The notes beneath the pieces were generated by a model that had not been told where the DNA came from, did not search any database, and was given only the letters and a program-made list of their open reading frames with translations. Positions 34,960 through 44,702 of a DNA stretch of 64,000 bases are shown here, piece after piece. Positions within the stretch are counted from its first letter, which is position 1. Every line of letters starts with the position of its first letter. Source of the DNA: Craspedostauros australis. Lineage: Eukaryota > Bacillariophyta > Bacillariophyceae > Mastogloiales > Achnanthaceae. The DNA lies in assembly GCA_026770025.1 (NCBI GenBank), contig JAMXDE010000025.1:496001-560000 (forward strand), read 5' to 3'. Position numbers and translations under genes: made by a program.

Positions 34960-35491
34960 GGTGATGATGGTGAGAGTTGTTTGTTGCTGTGTTGGTGATG
35001 ATGGAAACGTAGGATTTCAATCGTAACGTTTCGAAACGTGTTGGAAATCCGGGGTTAGTGTTAGTAAGAACTAATTGGTTGTTAGATCGTACTATTCAGA
35101 ACTGTGAGCTCATTCTCTTCAGCTCCTTTGCCTTTTGTTTCTCATATAGCATCTCCTGCAGCAGCACCGTGTTATACTGTTGCATTCATGCATCTCATCA
35201 TCATGAATCATCGCTTGCATACATGAGATCACATCCGCAGGCATCCTTGTCATGCATATCGTCGTGCATATCCGTAGGCATTCTTTCCATGCACCTTGTC
35301 GTGCATATCCTTATTCTACATTCCCTGCGGTACGATTCCACAGTCTTGCGTTTCGCTCTTGATCTCCTGACACCGAACTTTACGATTGGTGTCATGATTG
35401 GTGTCATGGATGATGCCCTTTCTGAGTTGTTCTAGTCCGTGGGTGACACGTGCCATGATCTCCAGATGGGGTGATCATCAATGTGTCGGTC

Positions 35492-36284
35492 TGTCGAGAT
35501 GTACATGTGAGTATATGTCAAGATGTACGTGTATATGTGCATCGTTCACCCGCTATTCTCTCATACGCACTTGGACGGTATAACTATACTCGTGTCGATA
35601 GTATGCTGTGATTCGTCAGAATTACAGGGGAAATGGAACACACGAAAAGGGGCAAGATTTCTGGAGGAAATTTGCAAATAACGATTTCTGAGAGAGTCAG
35701 AAGATCGTCCGTCCATGCATCAATGGTACCAAGAGAATCTCGAGGTACTTCCCAACTAAACCTCAGATGACGATATCATCTGACAGACTACTGCATCACC
35801 AATGGAACGTGACATCTGGAGAGCAGAAGAACGCCTACTGACGTCGACAGGATGTCAACATGTCACCACGTCGACAGCTGTCTCCAAGTCAGAGCAGAAG
35901 GCGAAGATACGATGACCCATGAAGATCATGGATACTGAAGGTGAACTTCAAATGGTAAGTACTCATGGAGCAGAAGCCAGTACTGAATGAACGAAGTGTC
36001 GAATGCGGAGCACGCATCGAACACGGAGTATCGTGTAGCATGAGCACACGATGGTGAGAGAGAGAGAGAGAGAATACAGAGAGGAGCGAGAGAGGATCTC
36101 GCGTACCGACTCATAGTCGGAGACCGAATCTACGAAACAGATTGAAGCGCCAAGAGCATCGGGCAAGAGAACGAACGGACACCGAGAGTATCGGAGTGCC
36201 AACGTAATGAAATAGCAAACAGACGACTATCAACCAACACCATCTTCCACGATCGTAGGTTACCGTGAGCGGAACTTGCCAACA
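35492..36284 (+). repeat. 5' LTR of element B
   Basis: 793 bp, same length and, by eye, same sequence as 42558-43350. The palindrome CGTTTATAAACG follows directly at 36285-36296. Confidence 0.96.
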
Positions 36285-36366
36285 CGTTTATAAACGATAG
36301 ATCAGGGCGAGCCCGCGAATCGTATCGTGCGAGGAAGACGAACATCATTCAAGAGCAGCAGGCTGA

Positions 36367-39300
36367 ATGAGCGAGGAAGAGGAATTGAAAGAGATCCCTC
36401 TGTCCAATCCGACTATCAAGAGAGAAGAAGGTGCGAGTGAGACTCCACCACGACAAGAGAAGGAAGCAGCCGCGGCTACTGTCCTATCAGGCGCAGACGC
36501 AAGCGCGATCGACAAGACCGAAGAAGAACGGTCTGCAAGACTACACCGTAAGGAGAAGAGCATTCTCGAGGCGATCAAGCAAGAGGAGACTGGTGTGACG
36601 AAGAGCATTCGCACAGCCAAACAGGGTGGGAAAAGTGAGACACCACCAGGAGGAGAATTTGTGACGAAAACAACCTCCGCGCAACAACAGGCGAAAATCG
36701 AAGAATCGGTAACACAGAAACCGACGGAAATCAAGGGCGCGAGCGCACCAACGACGAAACAACGAACCAACATGGCGACATCAGCCAACGTGAACAAGCG
36801 ACGCATCAAGGCGCCAATGTTCAGCGGTGAACAGGAAGACTACAGCGCATGGGAGTCCCAAGCGAAGGCATACGCTCGTGCACAGAAGACGAGAGACGTG
36901 ATGTTGGGCAAGACCAAGGTGCCAACAGTGAGCGAGATCGCGGCAGCCGCCGGTGAAGCCAAGGAAGCGATGGAGGAGATCTACGAACTGGGATGCGACT
37001 GCTTCAGCGATCTGATCCTCATGATGGATGCAGAGAAAGGAAAAGGTAAGCAGGCCATCCAGTACATCAACCAATGTATCTCCGACGACTACCCCGAAGG
37101 AGACGCACACGCAGCGTGGAACGTTCTCGCGGAGAAGTTCCGACCATCCGACGCGGTGACGAAGATCAAACTCAAGCGCCAATTCAACAACGAAAAGATG
37201 AAGAGAGACACGGACCCCGACATCTACATCACGCAACTCGAGAGTCTACGATCGCGTCTCCACGATGTCAAGTATGAGATCTCGGACGAGGAAATGGTCA
37301 TGCAAATCCTCAGCACGGTGAGCAACGAGTACAGAACTCACATCGTGAACTTCCAACACCAACTCACGTTCAATCCGGAACTGGTCACCATCAACTCGAT
37401 CAGAGGAGTACTCCGTACTGCATACGCCACTCACAGAGGAGGCAAAGCATACGTCGACAACTTCCAAGACAGTAACACGAAGAGCAACGACACCGGCTTC
37501 ACAAGCACCGGTAACTTCAAGGGTACTTGTCACAACTGTGGCGTGTATGGCCATAGATCCGCCGATTGCCCAGAACGCAAGAAACCGAACAACAAGAAAA
37601 ACAACAACAACAACAACAAGATGAACGGAAAACGCAACAAGGGAAGCGGCTTCAAGGGCAAGTGCAACTACTGCGGCATCTTCGGACACCGCGAGGCGGA
37701 GTGCCGAAAGAAGAAGTTCAACAAGAAGAAGAAGGCCGACGAACAGGCCAACACAGCAACGCAAGGACACGACAAGAGCGGGCACGAGATGGTACTCTCT
37801 GCGAAGGACATGCCGCTCTGCATGTTGGTGTCCGACGACTACATCGAAGACTCCTTCTTCGATAACTTCGAATACGTCGGGAGTGACGACGAAGTACAGG
37901 ATGATGAGATCATCCCAGAGTGGCTCAGCGAGGAGCCAATCATCCACGAGGTGGATCCAAGACGCGAAGTGAGCTACGAATGCTGCTTCAACGCGCACGA
38001 CCTGATCGGTTCATACGGCGACGAAGCTGAGATGGACGAGGCCTACGATAGCGACATCGAAGAGGCCATGAGCGACGACGACGACGACGACGCCGACGAG
38101 AACGGCACAGATGAAGACGACGAGGCGGACCGCGGCGCGGCGCCTCCTCCTCCAGCAGCGGGGAACAACAGATCGGGCATCTTCGACGAGGATGACAGCG
38201 ACGAATCCGAGGACGGCAATCATCCAGACGACAGCTTCAATCCAAACGAGCGTGTCGTCTACCCAGGGAATATCGACTTCCCACCAATCGATGATCCCAA
38301 CAGGTCCAATTACCTCCATCGTCATGACACCGTCCCATATGCAACAGAAACAGCATTGGTGATCCAGAAGCAACTCATCTTCGATGCAGTGATGGAAGCA
38401 GGAGTGAGCCTGTTCCCAGGAGTCGCACAAGGAGTGCTCAGACCGATATGGGTGAACATGATGGGATCGATCCTATCCGAGAACTTCAGATCGATCGAAG
38501 AGATTCTGACCAATTCGGTTGTGATCAATCGCATACTGGAAGCAGCCGAGACAGAGACGATCCCAGAGACGGATCTTCATTACATCCTTGGAGGATGTAT
38601 GCGCGTACTCTTACGCGAACGACCACGCGTCCACCCATACGATCCAGCCACAGGATCTCATCGGAACAGCACGATTCCATCGGACTACGCGCAACTACCC
38701 GATGACATGGATGACGGAGATCATCATCCTCCATACAACGAAGATGGAGTCCACGAAGACGATGATGATGGCAGCTTCGACAACGAGATAGCTGCGGCAG
38801 CTGTGGAGCAACTCCACGAGCTGAGCACCAAGTACAAGGACAAGGTCAACAAGGACACCTGGCTCGCCGACAGCGGAGCTTCGTGTCACATCGTCAACTC
38901 GGACGCCGCTCTCTTCAACGTGCGGCACATCAAGTCCTTCGTCCAAGTGGGAGACAGCACAAAGCTAGACTCTCCCAAGATGGGATCCATTCGCTTGAAA
39001 GTCAAACAGCGAGACAACACTGGCCACATCATCCGGCTCGATGACGTGAAGTACACACCCAAGATGGCGGTGAACCTTTTCTCCACGAACAAGGCTCTGT
39101 ACAACGGTTACCAGCTTGGTAACAACGGCATTCTGATGGACATCATCAACGGATCCGGAACGAAGATCGTGTTCGATCGAGTCTTCCCTACATCCAACGG
39201 GTTCATCACGGGAGTGCAGATGCATCCCATCATGCCGACAAACGACGACAAAGCTTGTACAGCTATCGTCAAGAATCCATCCAAGGAGATCAGCGCGGTG

Positions 39301-42300
39301 AACCTGCACCGAATGCTCGGCCACGCGCCACTCGAAACCATGAAGCGGACGGCCGCTCAGTACGGATGGAAGATTATCGGCGGGATGCCGGTATGTCGCG
39401 ACTGCGCGGTCGCGAACGCAAGAGTGAAGAATATTCCGAAGGCAACCATTCCAAGAGCTACTCGCCGCGGCGAACGGTTCTTCATTGACATTAGTTATAC
39501 TAAACACATAAGCTTCGGAGATAAACGCTACTGGACCCTGATCGTGGACGACTGCACGGATCACTGCTGGAGTTTCTTTCTCAAGAACAAGAGTGATCAA
39601 CCAGGATACATCAAACGATTCATCCAGACGATCAAGTCACAGACTGGTGACCAACAGATCATCTTCAGAGGTGACAACAGCGGAGAGAACAAATCCACGC
39701 AGGATATTCTCATCGATGCAGGACTCAACGTGAAATTCGAATACACGGCATCGAACACGCCGCAACAGAACGGCAGAGTGGAACGCAAGTTCGCGTACCT
39801 CTACACCAAGATTCGCTCCATGCTCAACGGAGCACAGCTCGACGAAGAGTATAGGCATGGCCTGTGGGCAGCGGCTGCTAGCACTGCCACTGCCATCGCC
39901 AATATCACCGTAGCGAAGAACCAGAAGGAGTCACCACATCGACAATTCTTCGGCAACGATCCACCATATGCGGATGCACTCCGCACGTTTGGAGAGGTAG
40001 GTGTTGTGAAGACTACCTACGGCGGGATCACCGCCAAACTCAAGAACAGAGGAGAAGAGATGGTGTTCATCGGATATGCACACCAACATGCATCAGGGGT
40101 CTACAACATGTACAGACCATCGACCAAGTCACTCATCTGTTCACGAGACATCAAGTGGCTCAACCAATCATACGGACAGTTCCGTGGCTGGGCACCAGCA
40201 CCGAACATATCCAATGAAACAGGAACAACGGACGCAGACGGCTTCACAACCATCGGACGGAAGGGAGCAACGCCAAGGACGGCAACGCGTCAAACATCGG
40301 AAGCGAAGAGAGTATCTTTCGCTGACAGCAACAGTTACCACATCCTATCAGACAGCGATGATGAGGATAATGAGGACGACGGAGCAGTGACTCAACTAAT
40401 CCAGAATGACGAGGAAGATCGGAGCGAATCCAATCATGAGGATGACGAAATCCTACCCTCCGGCGACGAAGCCGATGACGAGACAGGTGTCACTCCTCCG
40501 AACACACCAGCGAGGTCTACACATGACACACCATCTAGATTTCCACCAAGCAAACCAAACAAGCGTGACATAGCTAGAAAGGAGAGGATCCGACGTCACG
40601 AAGCACGAGGCAGGAAGGGAGAAGCTAATCCCAAGTCAACTGCAGGGAAGAGTATTCCCAGAGCTCTGCGCGAGCTCGCAGACTTCAACGAACGAGGTCG
40701 AAAGGAAGAAGGCTATGAGAGCGATCCATCATCCAACGAGGCGAGTGACGAACTCAGCGACGAGATGATCGACAACTCCAACAATGAAACTACAGATGAT
40801 GAGGAAATCGAAGACGAAGATGAAGAGATCGAGATCACTCACCATAGCACAACTGGATTATACGGAATGAATGCAATCATCACCGAGAGACCAGCGATCG
40901 ACATCGGATTGTCGATGCAGGACGAGAACAAGGAACCAGAGAAGCACATCGAACCTACAACGTTCGACGGAGCCTTCAATCACCCAGATCCCATCCATCG
41001 AAAGGGATATCGAGCAGCCATCAAGAAGGAGTTCGACTCCATGGATACACGCAAGGTGTATAGCAAGATCAAACGAGACGCCATCCCACGCGGCCGCAGA
41101 TGCTGCAAATGCAAATGGGTCTTCAAGCTGAAGCGTGACGGCACACATCGAGCATGGCTCGTTGCATGTGGCTATTCACAAGTCGCAGGAGTAGACTTCC
41201 AAGAGCATTACTCACCCGTCATCCATGACGTGACCTATTGGGTCATGATGGTGATCATGCTAATCAAGAAGATGGACTGCGCACTCGTCGATGTCGTAAC
41301 GGCATTCCTACATGGAGACCTCGACGAGGAGATCTACATGAACTGTCCTAACGGGATGGATCATCAACCAGACGAAGCCCTGACCCTACACAAGCCAATC
41401 TACGGACTTGTACAGAGCGCCAGGCAATGGTTCAAGATGTTGGTATCGACCCTCAAGAATATCAACTTCGAACAGAGCGCAGCAGACCCGTGCCTGTTCT
41501 ACAGGAAGACGAACGAAGGAAGCATGATCATGGCCATCTACGTGGACGATTGCTTCTGTTGCGGAGATTCCAAGGCACTGGAGACATTCCTGAAGGACAT
41601 CCAAGGCAGCAAGTTCAAGGTGACAATCGAGCGTGGACTCGGAGACTACCTCAGCTGCAACATTGAACTGAACCATGACAAGACTAGAGCAACATTGCGT
41701 CAACCACATCTCATCCGACACCTCATCGAAGAATTCGGAACCAAGGTTGAGAAGATGCAACGCTATGGGACACCGGGAACCCCGGGTGAAATCATCGTAC
41801 GACCATCCGAAGATAACGGACTGCAGAAGGTCGGACCAGAAGAACATGCCGAATACCGCCGAGGCGTCGGTATGCTACTCTTCCTCATCAAGCACTCGCG
41901 ACCAGATATCGCGAACCCTGTGCGGGAACTCTCCAAGGTATTGATCGGGCCCACCAAGGCCGCAATGAAGGAGATGTATCGGATCATCAAGTATGTGATC
42001 GATACAAAGGACGATGGATTGAAGATCCATCCAGCACGTCCAAACGACGACGGCTGGGACATGGAACTCTTCTGCGATAGCGAATATGCAGGAGACAAGA
42101 ACACGAGAATCAGCGTAGGAGGGTTCATCCTATACCTGTGCAAGGTACCAATCCTTTGTCGATCCAAGGCACAGAAGGCCGTCACACTCAGCTCATCCGA
42201 AGCAGAATACGTTGCCCTTTCCGAAGCGGCAAAGGAGATCTTCTTCGTTGTGCAGCTACTCGAAAGTGTGGGCATCCCAGTGAAGACACCAATCAAGGTC

Positions 42301-42537
42301 CGCGTGGACAACATCGGGGCGATCTTCATCGCCAAGAACCCATCAACATCCCAACGATCGCGGCACATTGACGTGCGCCACCACTACGTGAGGAATATGG
42401 TAATCAACAAAACCATCGAAATCATTTTCGTCAAATCCGAGCAGAACACAAGCGACGGATTCACCAAGAACATCAAGGCCGACTTGCAACGTGAACATGA
42501 GAAGTCGTACCTTGACACATCGAGAACATTCGAATGA
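36367..42537 (+). CDS. Polyprotein of element B (gag-pol), 2056 residues
   Basis: One frame from an ATG 82 bp inside the 5' LTR to a TGA 20 bp before the 3' LTR. Parts: a charged N-terminal extension (1-135); gag (about 140-370); CCHC knuckles CHNCGVYGHRSADC (about 380) and CNYCGIFGHREAEC (about 435); an acidic then helical region of roughly 380 residues with no family I recognise; protease (LADSGASCHIVNS near 835); integrase (about 960-1240); an acidic linker; reverse transcriptase (about 1570-1790, YVDDCFCCGD near 1724); RNase H (about 1890-2050). The protein is about 99% identical to that of element D. Gag and pol share one frame, so any gag excess must come from another route than frameshifting. 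Confidence 0.95.
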   Translation: MSEEEELKEIPLSNPTIKREEGASETPPRQEKEAAAATVLSGADASAIDKTEEERSARLHRKEKSILEAIKQEETGVTKSIRTAKQGGKSETPPGGEFVTKTTSAQQQAKIEESVTQKPTEIKGASAPTTKQRTNMATSANVNKRRIKAPMFSGEQEDYSAWESQAKAYARAQKTRDVMLGKTKVPTVSEIAAAAGEAKEAMEEIYELGCDCFSDLILMMDAEKGKGKQAIQYINQCISDDYPEGDAHAAWNVLAEKFRPSDAVTKIKLKRQFNNEKMKRDTDPDIYITQLESLRSRLHDVKYEISDEEMVMQILSTVSNEYRTHIVNFQHQLTFNPELVTINSIRGVLRTAYATHRGGKAYVDNFQDSNTKSNDTGFTSTGNFKGTCHNCGVYGHRSADCPERKKPNNKKNNNNNNKMNGKRNKGSGFKGKCNYCGIFGHREAECRKKKFNKKKKADEQANTATQGHDKSGHEMVLSAKDMPLCMLVSDDYIEDSFFDNFEYVGSDDEVQDDEIIPEWLSEEPIIHEVDPRREVSYECCFNAHDLIGSYGDEAEMDEAYDSDIEEAMSDDDDDDADENGTDEDDEADRGAAPPPPAAGNNRSGIFDEDDSDESEDGNHPDDSFNPNERVVYPGNIDFPPIDDPNRSNYLHRHDTVPYATETALVIQKQLIFDAVMEAGVSLFPGVAQGVLRPIWVNMMGSILSENFRSIEEILTNSVVINRILEAAETETIPETDLHYILGGCMRVLLRERPRVHPYDPATGSHRNSTIPSDYAQLPDDMDDGDHHPPYNEDGVHEDDDDGSFDNEIAAAAVEQLHELSTKYKDKVNKDTWLADSGASCHIVNSDAALFNVRHIKSFVQVGDSTKLDSPKMGSIRLKVKQRDNTGHIIRLDDVKYTPKMAVNLFSTNKALYNGYQLGNNGILMDIINGSGTKIVFDRVFPTSNGFITGVQMHPIMPTNDDKACTAIVKNPSKEISAVNLHRMLGHAPLETMKRTAAQYGWKIIGGMPVCRDCAVANARVKNIPKATIPRATRRGERFFIDISYTKHISFGDKRYWTLIVDDCTDHCWSFFLKNKSDQPGYIKRFIQTIKSQTGDQQIIFRGDNSGENKSTQDILIDAGLNVKFEYTASNTPQQNGRVERKFAYLYTKIRSMLNGAQLDEEYRHGLWAAAASTATAIANITVAKNQKESPHRQFFGNDPPYADALRTFGEVGVVKTTYGGITAKLKNRGEEMVFIGYAHQHASGVYNMYRPSTKSLICSRDIKWLNQSYGQFRGWAPAPNISNETGTTDADGFTTIGRKGATPRTATRQTSEAKRVSFADSNSYHILSDSDDEDNEDDGAVTQLIQNDEEDRSESNHEDDEILPSGDEADDETGVTPPNTPARSTHDTPSRFPPSKPNKRDIARKERIRRHEARGRKGEANPKSTAGKSIPRALRELADFNERGRKEEGYESDPSSNEASDELSDEMIDNSNNETTDDEEIEDEDEEIEITHHSTTGLYGMNAIITERPAIDIGLSMQDENKEPEKHIEPTTFDGAFNHPDPIHRKGYRAAIKKEFDSMDTRKVYSKIKRDAIPRGRRCCKCKWVFKLKRDGTHRAWLVACGYSQVAGVDFQEHYSPVIHDVTYWVMMVIMLIKKMDCALVDVVTAFLHGDLDEEIYMNCPNGMDHQPDEALTLHKPIYGLVQSARQWFKMLVSTLKNINFEQSAADPCLFYRKTNEGSMIMAIYVDDCFCCGDSKALETFLKDIQGSKFKVTIERGLGDYLSCNIELNHDKTRATLRQPHLIRHLIEEFGTKVEKMQRYGTPGTPGEIIVRPSEDNGLQKVGPEEHAEYRRGVGMLLFLIKHSRPDIANPVRELSKVLIGPTKAAMKEMYRIIKYVIDTKDDGLKIHPARPNDDGWDMELFCDSEYAGDKNTRISVGGFILYLCKVPILCRSKAQKAVTLSSSEAEYVALSEAAKEIFFVVQLLESVGIPVKTPIKVRVDNIGAIFIAKNPSTSQRSRHIDVRHHYVRNMVINKTIEIIFVKSEQNTSDGFTKNIKADLQREHEKSYLDTSRTFE

Positions 42538-42557
42538 CCGAATGCACACAGGAAGGG

Positions 42558-43350
42558 TGTCGAGATGTACATGTGAGTATATGTCAAGATGTACGTGTAT
42601 ATGTGCATCGTTCACCCGCTATTCTCTCATACGCACTTGGACGGTATAACTATACTCGTGTCGATAGTATGCTGTGATTCGTCAGAATTACAGGGGAAAT
42701 GGAACACACGAAAAGGGGCAAGATTTCTGGAGGAAATTTGCAAATAACGATTTCTGAGAGAGTCAGAAGATCGTCCGTCCATGCATCAATGGTACCAAGA
42801 GAATCTCGAGGTACTTCCCAACTAAACCTCAGATGACGATATCATCTGACAGACTACTGCATCACCAATGGAACGTGACATCTGGAGAGCAGAAGAACGC
42901 CTACTGACGTCGACAGGATGTCAACATGTCACCACGTCGACAGCTGTCTCCAAGTCAGAGCAGAAGGCGAAGATACGATGACCCATGAAGATCATGGATA
43001 CTGAAGGTGAACTTCAAATGGTAAGTACTCATGGAGCAGAAGCCAGTACTGAATGAACGAAGTGTCGAATGCGGAGCACGCATCGAACACGGAGTATCGT
43101 GTAGCATGAGCACACGATGGTGAGAGAGAGAGAGAGAGAATACAGAGAGGAGCGAGAGAGGATCTCGCGTACCGACTCATAGTCGGAGACCGAATCTACG
43201 AAACAGATTGAAGCGCCAAGAGCATCGGGCAAGAGAACGAACGGACACCGAGAGTATCGGAGTGCCAACGTAATGAAATAGCAAACAGACGACTATCAAC
43301 CAACACCATCTTCCACGATCGTAGGTTACCGTGAGCGGAACTTGCCAACA
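42558..43350 (+). repeat. 3' LTR of element B
   Basis: 793 bp, partner of 35492-36284; followed by the TCGGTC duplication and the rest of the A LTR. Confidence 0.96.
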
Positions 43351-43862
43351 TCGGTCATCATCTTCCTTCACATGATTTAGATGTCGTGGCCTTTTCTTGA
43401 TTCATAGGGGACAGGCTTGTTTGCTTGGTAAGACTGAGGTCATTCCCGTGTGATTCGTGTCGTGAGTGGAATGGACAATATTCAATGGTGTGACGAATAA
43501 TATCCAAAGGTGTGACAAATAATGTTGGGAGTTGCGGCAATCATGGGTATCTTTTCGACAGAGTCGTACCCTCGATTCCTGACATGTATGCAGCGAATAT
43601 GTATGGATTAGTAGGATATGCTGGATCGCCGTAGAGACGATATGGAGGATTGTTCTCATCCAATGGCATGAGATCCTCCAATCGCTGTTCGATTTGGCTT
43701 TGCTCGAACATGTACCCGTCACCACGAGCACCCGCAATCGGCCCAAAGTAGTGAATGAGCAACCCATCTGGCGCAACGATCCCTTGATAGTGCAGCCCAT
43801 GACCGCGTTTATAGCCTGAGTAGAGGTCCTCTTGATTCTCCTTGGGACGACAGGTTTCCCAG

Positions 43863-44617
43863 TGTTGGAAATCCGGGGTTAGGTAGTAGATTAATCTCTT
43901 ATCAATCTGTACCAATTTAGAACTGTGAGAACAAACTCCTTGACTCTCCAATTCCAGTTCAGCAGCAAGTGTAATCTGTAGCAGTTCACCATGATCATGC
44001 ACTTGTTCATGGTTGCTTTCATCTGCTTCATCAGCTTGCTCTCATGCTCTCTTCTGCAGGTTCATCATGCATCATCGTGGTGATTTGCATCTTCTACATT
44101 CGAGCAGCATCTCTCATAGACGCACAGGTACCTTCAGCATGGGTCTCAGTCTGATCGATCCCACTTGACCTTCGGTTCCTCAGTATTCCACCTGCGCCAT
44201 CATCACATACTCACCGGTCATGTTCATTCCATGTCGCGTCGTCATTCGTGCTCTTGAGCGGATAGGAGCATCGCCTCCGTTTCGCTTTCTCAGAGAAGCG
44301 ATCCCTTGTCCGTCGATGCGCGTCGACATGTCTGATACATATCGACAGTTTCGCCCATAGTCTTGGCTCATGTGCGATTACATCCCTAGAGGTCGATCCA
44401 TAGGTTCGCCCTCATTACAGCGGTGGTACATGGATAGGCTCCATGGTGGGACATGACTGATGTTGATGTCATTCATGAACAGAGGGTTGATGGGGGACAG
44501 GCTGCAAGGTGGTCCGAGTGTTGCCAACAAAGTTGACCTCGTCGAGTTGTGAAGATATTATTGGGAGGTGCGGCAATCATGGGTATCTTGGTAAAAGCGT
44601 ACCCCCGATTCCTGACA
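43863..44617 (-). repeat. 3' LTR of element C
   Basis: 755 bp; same length and, by eye, same sequence as 50554-51308. Confidence 0.96.
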
Positions 44618-44702
44618 CCCTTCCATTGTCGCATTGACAATATATCGTTCTTGACTCTGCTCTCTCTTGCCCTTCATCACCACCGTCCCACTCTCCGTTC
44701 CA

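Larger units (their letters stand above)
35492..43350 (+). mobile_element. Copia-type LTR retrotransposon B, apparently whole, nested in element A
   Basis: This element is 7859 bp, with two 793-bp LTRs that I read as identical, one uninterrupted polyprotein frame, and a perfect 6-bp target duplication TCGGTC (35486-35491 and 43351-43356). The LTR starts TGTCGAGATG and ends TTGCCAACA. The purine tract ACAGGAAGGG abuts the 3' LTR. It looks whole and is among the youngest insertions here. A GA microsatellite lies inside each LTR (near 36056 and 43122). Confidence 0.97.
28250..43584 (-). mobile_element. Copia-type LTR retrotransposon A, interrupted by element B
   Basis: Without B the element is about 7.5 kb. 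Its LTRs are 682 bp (28250-28931) and 681 bp (35039-35491 plus 43357-43584). I count about 18 differences between them, near 2.6%, so it is older than B, C and F. The LTR reads TGTCAGGAATCGAGGG to GGATTTCCAACA on the minus strand. The purine tract GGAAGGG abuts the 3' LTR. The outer flanks do not match (AACACC on the left, TGTATG on the right), so no target duplication remains. Broken, about one break in coding plus the B insertion. Confidence 0.92.
35039..43584 (-). repeat. 5' LTR of element A, split by element B
   Basis: 35039-35491 and 43351-43584 are the two halves of one LTR, with TCGGTC present twice as the duplication made by B. Just inside it lies the palindrome CGTTTCGAAACG (35027-35038). 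Confidence 0.93.
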
